Below, piece after piece: positions 47,718-56,948 of a stretch of 64,000 nucleotides of DNA. Under the pieces are notes generated by a model. It did not search any database. It had not been told where the DNA came from and saw only the letters and a list, made by a program, of their open reading frames with translations. How positions within the stretch are numbered: position 1 is the stretch's first letter; every line of letters begins with the position of its first letter. Made by a program: the position numbers and the translations under genes. This stretch comes from Sphingomonas endolithica (lineage in GTDB: Bacteria; Pseudomonadota; Alphaproteobacteria; Sphingomonadales; Sphingomonadaceae), in NCBI RefSeq assembly GCF_025231525.1, contig NZ_CP103057.1, forward strand, positions 806,001-870,000, in the 5' to 3' direction.

Positions 47718-48145
47718 GCATCGTAGGAAATGATCTTGGCCATCATGGCGATAAGCTGCTGGCGCTCTGCTGGATCCAAGGGCTCCAGCATGCGCCGGTG
47801 TAGCTCGCCGTACATCGCCGCCATCGTGCTCACGCGCTGCTGTCCGGTCGCCGTCAATCGCAACGCGACCGCGCGCCGATCACCTTCCGGACGATGTCGC
47901 TCAAGCAGGTCGCGCTTGGCGAGACGATCGGTCGCCGACGATATCGTCGTGTTCGCGACGCCGATAAAGCGCGCTGCATCGCTTGGCCCGCAACCGGGAT
48001 GCTTGGCGACATAGAACAGCAATTGCTTGTCCAGCTCGTTGAGCGGCTTTTCCGGCCCGAGCGCCTCCGCCAGCTTGTAGCGGCGCGTGAACAGGTCGAA
48101 CGCCTCACCCAGCGCTGCGAGTTCTTCATCGGTGGGCATCGTCAT
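47714..48145 (-). CDS. MarR-family transcriptional regulator
   Basis: 143 residues from the ATG at 48145. The winged HTH is GPSDAARFIGVANTTISSAT with LAKRDLLERHRPEGDRRAVA and ALRLTATGQQRV. It lies directly upstream of, and in the same direction as, the PaoABC-like operon, with a probable promoter/operator in between. Ligand unknown, plausibly an aldehyde or aromatic acid. Confidence 0.9.
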   Translation of the reverse strand: MTMPTDEELAALGEAFDLFTRRYKLAEALGPEKPLNELDKQLLFYVAKHPGCGPSDAARFIGVANTTISSATDRLAKRDLLERHRPEGDRRAVALRLTATGQQRVSTMAAMYGELHRRMLEPLDPAERQQLIAMMAKIISYDA

Positions 48146-48495
48146 TGAAATGGCATACCCGGTTGCAGCCCATTCTTGCCAGCCGCTTTTAGGGACGCGA
48201 TCCAGGTGCCACCCGAGGTCTCCATACAAGCAACATTACGACGGCCAGCGCGTCGGGCGACGGCGTGTCGTTCGCTGCGCAATGTCAGTCTGGCCCCAAG
48301 ACCGGACATTCTGCGCCAAATTCCCTGGTTTGAGACGTCCATTCAGCGACGCGCAACTGCCGCATCCTCCGTACTTCTTTGTGGCAAATGCTCGACGTCA
48401 CCATGTTGGGGGAGCCAAGCCCTGAGGGTAACGGCAGTATCTCAGCTACCTTCGAGACTTGGCCAATAACGCCCTGATCGAGTAGGCGGCCTCCC
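48146..48495. other. intergenic region, 350 nt, no gene recognised
   Basis: Separates divergent marR and MFS genes. Short ORFs on both strands lack family features and ribosome sites. A segment with CCAAGACCGGACATTCTG resembles short degenerate repeats seen elsewhere in sphingomonad spacers. I identified no promoter with confidence. Confidence 0.4.
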
Positions 48496-49746
48496 GTGAC
48501 GGGACTCGCTCGATCTTATCTCTTCGCCCATTTCGGCAAGAGCCTGATGTGGCACGGCGGCAACATCGCATTCGCATTCTTTCTCACCGAGATCTGCGGG
48601 CAGTCGCCTGGCGCCATGGGCTGGCTGCTGGCGACGTCCTCGATCATCAATGCGGTGGCAGATGGGGTGATCGGGACTGCGCTCGCTGGACGGATAACGG
48701 ATGGCGCATCGGCCAGCCGACAGCAATTGGCGGGAGCAATCGGCGCCGGCATCGCCTTCGCCGCGTTCTGCGCGACGGGCCTGGTTAGCGGACCCGTCCG
48801 CTTCGGTTATGCCATGTGCAGCTTGTTTGCGTTTCGGATCGCCTATGCGACCATGGACGTTCCGCAGAATGCGCTGGTCGCATATTTGCCGGTGAATACC
48901 GGGCAGCAGGAGCAACTCATTACGGCGCGGATGATGACTGGCTATGCCGCACAGGTGGCCACCGCGGCACTGATCAGCAGCCTGTTGTGGGAAAGCTCGT
49001 CCTCCGATGCGCTCTATTTCGCGTTGGCGGGCAGCACGATCGGCATGTTGGCGATCGTAACGGCTTTCGCCTTTCGCAGATGCTGGAGGAATGGGAAAGG
49101 CGTGCGAAAGGCGTCGCTTGCTCCCGTCACGGCAGAGCCGGTGTCGAGTTTTGTCCGGCTGTTGATCGCCTCGGGCGTCTTTGCCTTCGCCTCGACGTTC
49201 GTGTTGCGAGCACAGACCTATATCGCCGCTTACGGACCGGGCGTAGACCAGGGCGTCAGCACAAGCGTGTTCGTTCCCGTCGCGATGGCGATCGGCGGTC
49301 TGGTCGGGCAGCCGCTATGGGCGATGCTGTGCCGCCGCCGTGGCGTTTTGTCGACGCTGCGGATCGCGAGCGCAGCACTGATCGGCGGGGCGCTGCTGTT
49401 CGGCGCATCGGCGTCGGCGGGAAGTGTTTGCATCGCACTCGCCACAGCATTGTTCGGCGCGGCCCTAGGCGGCACGAGCTTCGCGCTGTGGGCGCTGCTG
49501 GCGCGCGGCGCACGCGATGGGCGTGCCGCGATGCGGTTCGGCATCTTCACCTGCACCAGCAAGTTCGCTCAAGCGCTGTCTGCGGTGGCGCTTGGCGCGG
49601 CACTGACGGGAGTAGATTACCGGGCCGCCGTTGCGGCGGGCGCGAACCTCTGGTCGATCTCGGTCATCGCGGCAATGGGGCTCGGCGCCGCCCTGCTACT
49701 GTTCGAGGTGCGGCTGCCCGTGCCTAGAAGAGGTAGCTCCGTCTGA
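48496..49746 (+). CDS. MFS transporter (GPH/sugar:cation symporter-like)
   Basis: 416 residues starting at a GTG (family start TGLARSYLFAHFGKSLMWHG). About 12 hydrophobic segments. LATSSIINAVADGVIGTAL and MDVPQNALVAYLPVN resemble the MFS_2/GPH group that takes up sugars or glycosides with a cation. Its 3' end overlaps the convergent ROK gene by 23 nt. The pairing with ROK suggests a carbohydrate substrate, but this is weak inference. Confidence 0.8.
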   Translation: MTGLARSYLFAHFGKSLMWHGGNIAFAFFLTEICGQSPGAMGWLLATSSIINAVADGVIGTALAGRITDGASASRQQLAGAIGAGIAFAAFCATGLVSGPVRFGYAMCSLFAFRIAYATMDVPQNALVAYLPVNTGQQEQLITARMMTGYAAQVATAALISSLLWESSSSDALYFALAGSTIGMLAIVTAFAFRRCWRNGKGVRKASLAPVTAEPVSSFVRLLIASGVFAFASTFVLRAQTYIAAYGPGVDQGVSTSVFVPVAMAIGGLVGQPLWAMLCRRRGVLSTLRIASAALIGGALLFGASASAGSVCIALATALFGAALGGTSFALWALLARGARDGRAAMRFGIFTCTSKFAQALSAVALGAALTGVDYRAAVAAGANLWSISVIAAMGLGAALLLFEVRLPVPRRGSSV

Positions 49747-50881
49747 GCGGCAGCACGCCAGCACCGATCGTCGCCGCTTGCGCGGGCAGTTCGGCGGCCA
49801 GGATCACCGGCAGCGCAGTAGATCGCCCGCGGCGTGCCGGGCGGGTTGCCTCCGGCCAGCGGATCGAGCCAACGATGCGCTCCGCCAGCCCGCGCGGCGT
49901 GCGCCCGCCGATGATGATCGCATCGCAATCGAGCACGTAATGCAGCGACGCCGCCAATAACGAGAAGCTGCCGGCATGTTGCGCGATCCAGGCGTCTAGG
50001 CCGCGCCATTGGTCGTCATACCGCGAGATCAGGTCGGCGATGCTGTCAGTATCGACGCCATGCCCCGCCAGCGTCTCGCGCAGGCTCGCTAGATTGGGCG
50101 TCGGTAGACCGGCCAGCTTGAACAAGCCGGTTACTTCCCCGGCATTGCCGTGGCCGCCACGCACCAACTCGCCATCGATGACGATGCCGGCACCGAATCC
50201 TGCGGCGATATCGACATAGGCGTAATTGGCAAAACGCGCGCCCGCACCGAGCAACCGCTCGCCCAGCGCCGATGCGCTGGCCAGGTTCTCGACGATCACC
50301 GGCGCACTTAGCTTCTCGCCGGCGATACTTTCGAGATCGACCAACGCCCAGTCGTCGAGTTCCAGTCCCGGATTGACGGTCGCCCGCTCGACAAAGAAAC
50401 CGGCTACTGCCAGCCCTACCCCGACCAGACGATCGCGTGCGATGCCAGCGACGGCCATCTCCTCGTCGATAAAGTCGGCAAAGCTGTCGAGGATCGCGTC
50501 GCGCGCCATGCCGGGGATGCTCAGATCGCGCATTGCGCGTACCGTGCCGGTGAAATCGACCAAGGTCGCTTCGGCGCGGTCGGTCATTACCGATAGACCG
50601 GCCGAGGCCATGGCATTGGCGCGCACCTGCACCACCGCGCTGGGCTGCCCCCGTCCTTCGGCAACCGGCCCGCCGACCTCGATCAACCCGCGGCCGGCAA
50701 GGTCCTCGGTGCCACGGAAGATCGCCGTACCCGACAGCCCGGTTTCCCGGATCAGCCGCGACCGCGAGATCGGTCCGGCCTGACGCACTGCCGACAGGAT
50801 AAGTCGCTCGCGCTGCGTGACGCTGGCCATCACATCGTCAACGGTACGGGCCGCGCTGACGCCGGCAAAAGCGTTTCTCAT
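49724..50881 (-). CDS. ROK-family transcriptional regulator lacking kinase residues
   Basis: 385 residues from ATG 50881. A winged HTH (about 18-75: LSAVRQAGPISRSRLIRETG) precedes a ROK domain (about 85-385; GVGLAVAGFFVERATVNPGL, DIAAGFGAGIVIDGELVRGG). Where active ROK kinases have the catalytic NDxN it reads ENLASAS, and the zinc motif CxCGxxGC after GNAGEVTGLF is missing. It therefore probably senses a sugar or phosphosugar without phosphorylating it. Likely regulator of the MFS or PhoD/TonB-receptor genes. Confidence 0.82.
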   Translation of the reverse strand: MRNAFAGVSAARTVDDVMASVTQRERLILSAVRQAGPISRSRLIRETGLSGTAIFRGTEDLAGRGLIEVGGPVAEGRGQPSAVVQVRANAMASAGLSVMTDRAEATLVDFTGTVRAMRDLSIPGMARDAILDSFADFIDEEMAVAGIARDRLVGVGLAVAGFFVERATVNPGLELDDWALVDLESIAGEKLSAPVIVENLASASALGERLLGAGARFANYAYVDIAAGFGAGIVIDGELVRGGHGNAGEVTGLFKLAGLPTPNLASLRETLAGHGVDTDSIADLISRYDDQWRGLDAWIAQHAGSFSLLAASLHYVLDCDAIIIGGRTPRGLAERIVGSIRWPEATRPARRGRSTALPVILAAELPAQAATIGAGVLPLRRSYLF

Positions 50882-50944
50882 AGTCCCGAGCGATAGCTGC
50901 CCGCGAGGCCCGGTCAACATGCCCGGCAAGCTTTTATCTACCGA

Positions 50945-50962
50945 CTGTCAAATTTATTTCAT
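50945..50962 (+). promoter_or_regulatory. possible PhoB box
   Basis: CTGTCAA-attt-ATTTCAT has the 11-bp repeat spacing of PhoB half-sites (consensus CTGTCAT-N4-CTGTCAT), with 6/7 and 4/7 matches. It lies in the AT-rich divergent gap between the ROK and PhoD genes, 176 nt before the PhoD start. Tentative. Confidence 0.3.
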
Positions 50963-51137
50963 ACAACATGATATATAAAGAAACTCACCGGCCGAGAGCC
51001 GGGGTTCTTAGGAGCATCGCAGAATAGCTGGCCGAGATCGTCCGATCATCGGGCGAAAACCTGCGTCCTTTCGCCATCAGGGATACAACGACCATGTCTT
51101 CTGCCGCTAACCGCTCGATCGTCGTGCCCAGATCGTG

Positions 51138-52691
51138 ATGGACATTTCTAGACGGCAGGCGATCGGCGGAAGCATGGCCGCGATCCTCGGTGCAAGCGCG
51201 GCACGTGCCGCGATCGGGCCTCGCACCCCCTTCACGCTCGGTATCGCCTCGGGCGAGCCCGCGGCTGACGGCTTCGTGTTGTGGACCCGTCTGGCGCCCG
51301 ATCCGCTCACACCGGGCGGCGGCATGCCGCCACACGCTGTCCCCGTGCGGTGGGAGGTTTCAGAGGACGAGAAATTCGCCAAGGTACGCAGCGGCACTGT
51401 GTTGGCGGAACCGCACTGGGGCCATTCGGTGCATGTCGTCGTCGCCGGCCTGCGCCCAAATCGGCCCTATTGGTACCGATTCCTCGTCGGCGGCGAAATC
51501 AGCCCGGTCGGCCGCACGCGCACCGCGCCGGCGGCCGGCACGATGGTCGATCGGCTGCGCATCGTCTTCGCCTCGTGCCAGGATTACGAGGTCGGCTATT
51601 ATGCCGGCCATCGCCATATCGTGGCCGACGCGCCCGATCTCGTCGTATTCCTCGGCGACTATATCTATGAAGGTAATGCCTCCGAGCCGAGCCTGCTGCG
51701 ACGCCATCCCACGCCTGAGCCGGTCGATCTCGACGGCTACCGCGCGCGTTATGCAACGTACAAGTCGGATCCGTTGCTGCAGGCCACGCACCAGGCCGCA
51801 CCGTGGATCTCGACCTGGGACGATCACGAGGTGGTCGACAATTATGCCAATGATCTCGACAAGCATAATGGTGACCCCGCCGTGCTCCTGCGCCGCCGTG
51901 CCGCGGCCTACCAGGCATTCTACGAACATACCCCGCTACGGCCCGCGCAACGGCCGGTAGGGCCGGCGATGCAATTGTATCGCACGGTAGATTGGGGTGC
52001 ACTCGCGCAGTTCCAGGTGATCGACGACCGCCAGTATCGCGCGCCGCCGCCATGCCAACCCGATGGCTCGATCGAGCGGCGTCTCGACGCGGTATGGCTG
52101 ACGCCCGACTGCGCCGAACGGCACGATCCGCGCCGCTCGCTGCTCGGCACGACCCAGGAGCAATGGCTCGCGAAACGGCTCAGAGCGACGCGCGCGCGTT
52201 GGAACTTGCTCGCGCAGCAGACGCTGATGATGCCATACACGCGCATCGATCCCGCCACGCCGAACGCGCCGCCCAGCGTCTACAATAGTGACAGTTGGGA
52301 AGGCTATGCAGGGACCCGCGAATGGCTGCTGCGCCAGTGGCGTGACGCGCGAACGCCCAATCCGCTGGTGCTGAGCGGCGACATCCACGCCTTCGTCGCC
52401 GGCGATCATGTCGATCCTGACTATCCCGAGCGGATCATCGCCTCGGAATTCGTCGGCGGATCGATGACCTCGGGCAATCACGACGCGACGCTGCGCCAGG
52501 CGACCGCGATCGATCCCAATTTCCGCTTCGCCGAAAATCGCGTGCGTGGCTATGCCCGCGCCGACCTGTTCCCCGACCGCAGCGAAGTGGCATTCCGCGG
52601 AGTCAGCAACGTGCGCGATCCGAACGCCACCGTCAGTGACCTCGCCCGCTTCACGATCGACCAAGGCCGCCCCGGCATCCGCCTCGGCTAG
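51138..52691 (+). CDS. PhoD-like alkaline phosphatase, Tat-exported (first copy)
   Basis: 517 residues from ATG 51138 (GTG at 51135 adjoining). A Tat signal SRRQAIGGSMAAILGASAAR (5-24) precedes a PhoD N-terminal beta domain (about 30-130) and the metallophosphatase domain with FASCQDYEVGYYAG, VFLGDYIYEG, WDDHEVVDNYAND, LSGDIHAFVAGD and EFVGGSMTSG. PhoD enzymes are Ca2+/Fe3+-dependent phosphodiesterases/monoesterases of the periplasm. A TonB receptor gene follows after 84 nt. Confidence 0.9.
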   Translation: MDISRRQAIGGSMAAILGASAARAAIGPRTPFTLGIASGEPAADGFVLWTRLAPDPLTPGGGMPPHAVPVRWEVSEDEKFAKVRSGTVLAEPHWGHSVHVVVAGLRPNRPYWYRFLVGGEISPVGRTRTAPAAGTMVDRLRIVFASCQDYEVGYYAGHRHIVADAPDLVVFLGDYIYEGNASEPSLLRRHPTPEPVDLDGYRARYATYKSDPLLQATHQAAPWISTWDDHEVVDNYANDLDKHNGDPAVLLRRRAAAYQAFYEHTPLRPAQRPVGPAMQLYRTVDWGALAQFQVIDDRQYRAPPPCQPDGSIERRLDAVWLTPDCAERHDPRRSLLGTTQEQWLAKRLRATRARWNLLAQQTLMMPYTRIDPATPNAPPSVYNSDSWEGYAGTREWLLRQWRDARTPNPLVLSGDIHAFVAGDHVDPDYPERIIASEFVGGSMTSGNHDATLRQATAIDPNFRFAENRVRGYARADLFPDRSEVAFRGVSNVRDPNATVSDLARFTIDQGRPGIRLG

Positions 52692-52775
52692 TCAGCCGTC
52701 GCAGCGGGCCGGCGCTTCCACCCTCCACCGAACTGGGCGCCCGCACACGGCGCCACCATCTCATAGGGAAACACC

Positions 52776-55382
52776 ATGAGCCGCCTCCAGACCGTCGTTT
52801 CATTCAGCGCATCGTTGCTCGCGCTCGCCGCTGCCACCGCCGTCCAGGCGCAGACCGCCCCGGCCGCCGAGGAGGCGTCCGAAACCGAAATCGTCGTGAC
52901 GGGTACGCGCGCCAGCCAGGTGCGCGCGCTCGCCGCCAAGCGCGAGGCGATCGGCGTGATCGACGTCGCCGCCGCCGACGATATCGGCCGCCTGCCCGAT
53001 CGCAACGTCGCCGAGGTTATCGAGCATCTGCCCGGAATCGGTGTAACCTATGATCAGGGCGAAGGCCGCTATGTGTCGGTGCGCGGCGTGCCCTCGACGC
53101 TCAACGGCTATACGCTGAACGGGCTCGAGATCGGCAACCCGGACGGCAACACCCGCGCCCTGCCGCTCGACATCGTCTCGGGCCAGTTGGTCAACCGCGT
53201 CGAGGTCGCCAAGGTCAAGACGGCGGACATGGACGGCCAGGGCATCGGCGGCACGATCAACCTCGTCACCGAAACCGCGTTCGACTTCAAGGAGCCGTTC
53301 GCGCTCGCCGCCACTGCCAAGGCCGGCTATCAGGAACTCAACAAGAAGGTGCCGTATCAGGGCGACGCCAGCATCGCCAAGCGCTTCGGCGCCGACGAGC
53401 AGTTCGGCATCGTGCTGGGCGGCAGCTATTCGAAGCGCGATTTCGCTAGCGACGGCTTCTATCCCGACGATTGGCGCCCTCTGGCCGGGGCGGCGCGCGG
53501 CGGCGTGCCGACCAACATCAAATATACCGAATACAACCTCACCCGCACGCGCATCGGTGCGGCAGGCTCGCTCGATTGGCACCCCAACGATCACCAGACG
53601 CTGTACGTTCGCGGCGTCTATTCGAAGTTCATCGAGGATGAGGTTCGCGGCCGCTACCGGCTCGATTTCACCAGCACGCCGTTCACCTTCAATGCCGACG
53701 GGCTGACCGGCACCGCGCCGGGGACACCGAGCTCGCAAACCGGTGCGGCCGGCACGGGCACCGAACGCCGGCAGGATCTGCGGCTCGATTACAAGGTGAA
53801 GTCGATCGCCACCGCGATGGTCGGCGGATCGACCGAATTCGATCGGCTCAAGTTCGACTATGCCGGATCGCGCAGCCGCAACAAGGTACTCGACCGGTTC
53901 AGCACTTGGCAGTTCCGCTGCAATCCCGGTCCGGTCAATTTCGACTTCAGCGATGTGATCTACACCGCCGCACCGGTGACCGAATGCAATGCCAACCAGC
54001 TGCAATTCCGCCAGTACAATCTCTCGACGCAGCGGGGTGTCGAGGACATCTGGCAAGGCAAGCTCGACGCGACCTACGATCTGGGCGGCGAGAGCTTCAT
54101 CAAGCTCGGCGCGAAATATCGCACCTCGGACCGGGACCTCGATCAGAGCAATCCGGTCTATGATCGCGGTACCACTGCCGCCACGCGCTTCACGCTCGGT
54201 CAATACAATCTGCAGGGCGGCGCGATCACCGTCCACCCGGACAACACCGATACCGACAAGGGCTATGTCAACAGTCCGCTGATCGATCCGGCCGCGATCA
54301 AGGCGTTCACCGATGCGCAGCTCAACGGCAACCTCTTCGTGTTCAACCGTGCGACGTCGCTGACCAACGACACGATCAGCGATTTCCAGCTGAAGGAGAA
54401 GGTCGCGTCCGGCTACGCCATGGCCAATCTGGCGTTCGGTGCGGTCACCGTCACCCCCGGCTTACGCTTCGAACATACCAGGCTGAACGTCACCGGCTAC
54501 CAATTGCAAACCAGCAGCGGGGTGTCCACGGCGGTGCCGTTGCGCCGCGCGAGCGATTACAACGATTGGCTGCCGTCGCTGATCGTGCGCATCAAGCCGA
54601 GCGACGAGACTATCTTCCGCCTGTCCTATTCGCGCAGCCTCGGCCGGCCTGAATATAACAATCTCTCGCCGGGCGGCTCGATCGACACCGGCAACGGCAC
54701 TGTCGCGCTCGGCAACCCCGATCTCAAGCCTTATCGTGCCGACAATTTCGATGCCACGGGCGAATGGTATTTCGCGCGCGGCGGGCTGCTCAGTGTCGGC
54801 GTGTTCGCCAAGCGCATCGCCAACCCCATCTTCACCCAGACTACCACGCTGACCAACACGGTGTATAACGGCGTAAACTACACCACGCTGGCAATTGCGC
54901 AGCCGTTCAACGCCGACAGGGGCGACATCGTCGGCATCGAAGCGCAGTTCCAGCAGCAATTCACCTTCCTGCCGGGCGCGCTCTCAGGCCTGGGCATACA
55001 GCTGACGGGGACGCTCACCGACTCTACGCTGCGGTTGCCGAACGGCCGCACGTCGAGCTTCCCGAGCCAGTCCAAATACCTCTACGGCGCCGAACTGTTC
55101 TACCAGCGCGGACCCGTCGAGGCATCAGTCGCCTATCACAATACGGGCTACGCGTTGCTCGCGGTCGGTGCGCTCGACTATCAAGACCAATCGAACGACG
55201 ATCTCAAACGCCTCGACGCCAAGGCAAGCGTGGCAGTGCTCGACAATGTGACCGTGTTCGCCGAAGCACAGAACCTGACCGATGCGCCCACCCGCCAGTA
55301 TCAGGGTGATCGCAAGGATTGGGTGATCCAGAACGAACGCTATGGCCGCACCTTCTATGGTGGCGTATCGGTCAAGTTCTGA
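52776..55382 (+). CDS. TonB-dependent receptor (TonB-Xanth-Caul type)
   Basis: 868 residues. The signal peptide ends near VQAQ (26). The plug (about 35-165) shows EIVVTGTRASQVRALAAKRE, IGRLPDRNVAEVIEHLPGIG and GIGGTINLVT; the rest is a 22-strand barrel ending YGRTFYGGVSVKF with C-terminal Phe. It imports a ligand through the outer membrane with TonB energy. Its place between PhoD and a secreted protein gene suggests a phosphorylated organic ligand, which is inference. Confidence 0.93.
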   Translation: MSRLQTVVSFSASLLALAAATAVQAQTAPAAEEASETEIVVTGTRASQVRALAAKREAIGVIDVAAADDIGRLPDRNVAEVIEHLPGIGVTYDQGEGRYVSVRGVPSTLNGYTLNGLEIGNPDGNTRALPLDIVSGQLVNRVEVAKVKTADMDGQGIGGTINLVTETAFDFKEPFALAATAKAGYQELNKKVPYQGDASIAKRFGADEQFGIVLGGSYSKRDFASDGFYPDDWRPLAGAARGGVPTNIKYTEYNLTRTRIGAAGSLDWHPNDHQTLYVRGVYSKFIEDEVRGRYRLDFTSTPFTFNADGLTGTAPGTPSSQTGAAGTGTERRQDLRLDYKVKSIATAMVGGSTEFDRLKFDYAGSRSRNKVLDRFSTWQFRCNPGPVNFDFSDVIYTAAPVTECNANQLQFRQYNLSTQRGVEDIWQGKLDATYDLGGESFIKLGAKYRTSDRDLDQSNPVYDRGTTAATRFTLGQYNLQGGAITVHPDNTDTDKGYVNSPLIDPAAIKAFTDAQLNGNLFVFNRATSLTNDTISDFQLKEKVASGYAMANLAFGAVTVTPGLRFEHTRLNVTGYQLQTSSGVSTAVPLRRASDYNDWLPSLIVRIKPSDETIFRLSYSRSLGRPEYNNLSPGGSIDTGNGTVALGNPDLKPYRADNFDATGEWYFARGGLLSVGVFAKRIANPIFTQTTTLTNTVYNGVNYTTLAIAQPFNADRGDIVGIEAQFQQQFTFLPGALSGLGIQLTGTLTDSTLRLPNGRTSSFPSQSKYLYGAELFYQRGPVEASVAYHNTGYALLAVGALDYQDQSNDDLKRLDAKASVAVLDNVTVFAEAQNLTDAPTRQYQGDRKDWVIQNERYGRTFYGGVSVKF

Positions 55383-56257
55383 TGCGGGCCATTCCCTTCC
55401 TGATCGTCTCCGCGTTGCTGGCGTCGGCCGGCAGCGCGCAAGACGCTGCCCCCGTCCCCACGCTGGCCCCGGCAAGTGTCATATCGCGCTTCGTGGCCGA
55501 GGAAGCCAAGCAAGGGGTCGCGGTCGATGCGCGCTTCTTCTATCCGATGAGCAACAATCGCATCGGCAAATACGACAAGAAGACCGGCAAGCGGGTCGCG
55601 CAGTGGGAAGGGCCGCGCGCGCTCTACCCGCATATGAACTCGTGTGTGGTCGACGGCGCCAAGTTGGTCTGCGCTGCATCCAACTATCCTGCGGTGCCGA
55701 TGTCCAGTGCCGTCGAGTTCTTTCAAAAAACCACATTGCGCCATGTCCGAAGCGTCAGCCTGCCGCCGATGCCCGGATCGCTCACCTGGATCGAACGGCG
55801 CGGTAAAGCCTGGTTCGCCGGCTACGCCAATTATCCCTCGGATCATGGCGGAGAGCCCGGCCACGACCATCGCTGGACCTTGCTGGTGCGCTTCGATGCG
55901 CAATTTCGCAGCACCGGATCGTGGCACTTGCCGGACAGCGTTTTGTCCCGCTTCGCGCCGATGAGCTGTTCGGGCGGTTCATGGGGCGATGACGGGCTGC
56001 TCTATGTCACGGGGCACGACCGGCCGGAACTCTATGCGCTTCGCCTCCCCGAGGCCGGCAGCGTCCTCGAACATGTCGCGACGATCCCCTTGGCCACCGG
56101 GGGGCAGGCGATCGCCTGGGACCGATCGTCGTCGCGCATGCTGTGGTCGCTGGATCGCCAGACCAAGAATGTCGTGTCCAGCCGCATCGAACCGCTGTCG
56201 CTGGCCTTGAAAGCCGGCCGCGAAACCCAGGCGGATGCCGTTCCTCCGCCGGAGTAA
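55382..56257 (+). CDS. secreted protein of unknown function, coupled to the TonB receptor
   Basis: 291 residues from the ATG overlapping the receptor stop (TGATG). Signal peptide 1-20 (cleavage near SAQD). The mature part has repeated beta-strand blocks (GKYDKKTGKRVAQWEGPRAL, HMNSCVVDGAKLVCAASNYP, DDGLLYVTGHDRPELYALRL, GGQAIAWDRSSSRMLWSLDR) that suggest a beta-propeller. I cannot name the family. Coupling implies it serves the receptor or PhoD, perhaps as a substrate-binding or hydrolytic periplasmic protein. Confidence 0.7.
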   Translation: MRAIPFLIVSALLASAGSAQDAAPVPTLAPASVISRFVAEEAKQGVAVDARFFYPMSNNRIGKYDKKTGKRVAQWEGPRALYPHMNSCVVDGAKLVCAASNYPAVPMSSAVEFFQKTTLRHVRSVSLPPMPGSLTWIERRGKAWFAGYANYPSDHGGEPGHDHRWTLLVRFDAQFRSTGSWHLPDSVLSRFAPMSCSGGSWGDDGLLYVTGHDRPELYALRLPEAGSVLEHVATIPLATGGQAIAWDRSSSRMLWSLDRQTKNVVSSRIEPLSLALKAGRETQADAVPPPE

Positions 56258-56263
56258 AAGCGC

Positions 56264-56881
56264 TCAATCCGTCAAGTCGGCGCCGAGCATCTGCGCCGCG
56301 TTGCGGAACGCCATGTCCGCCGAAACGCGCTCCTCCTCCTGCAGCATTTCGTCGATCGCAAAGCCCAGTTCGACCGAGATACGCAATCGTCGCCAAAGCT
56401 GCTCGCGATCCAGCCCGGGCAGGAACGGCAGGTATGTGTCGGTCAGCCGGTCGGTCACCCAGCGGTGCGATTCGACGCGGACATGTATCAAGCGCGGGGA
56501 GGCGTGGAGCGCGCGCAGGATCCACACCGCGCCGGGTTCGCGCGCCGTCACCGCGGCCGTGACGCGCAGCAACTCCTCGATATTGCCGCGCAACATGGCG
56601 ATCCCGCCGGGTTGGTAGCGCGCGATCCATTCCTCCAGCGCCGCATTCTGCCGCGTCATCAGCCGCTGCCCGAGCGCCTCCAGCAAATCGTATTTGTCGT
56701 CAAAATAGCGGTACAGGGCCGGCGGCGTCAGCCCGGCGCGCGCGCAGATCATGTTGGTCGAGATACGATCGATGCCGACCTCGGCGAGCAATTCACCGGC
56801 CACGTTGAGCAACAGGTCATAAGTCTGTTGCGACCGTTCCTGCTGCGGTCGCGCACGCGGCGCGGCCCTGATGGTAGGCAT
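56264..56881 (-). CDS. TetR-family transcriptional regulator
   Basis: 205 residues. HTH: RISTNMICARAGLTPPALYRYF with DDKYDLLEAL. It converges with the unknown secreted-protein gene (6 nt between stops) and is transcribed in the same direction as, and downstream of, the amidase gene (67-nt gap), so it may regulate the amidase or either receptor module. Confidence 0.92.
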   Translation of the reverse strand: MPTIRAAPRARPQQERSQQTYDLLLNVAGELLAEVGIDRISTNMICARAGLTPPALYRYFDDKYDLLEALGQRLMTRQNAALEEWIARYQPGGIAMLRGNIEELLRVTAAVTAREPGAVWILRALHASPRLIHVRVESHRWVTDRLTDTYLPFLPGLDREQLWRRLRISVELGFAIDEMLQEEERVSADMAFRNAAQMLGADLTD

Positions 56882-56948
56882 GGAACTCTCCTTCGACGTT
56901 TGTAGATTCTGGCCATCCTCACGATTACAGATCGAGATCGCCGTTTTG

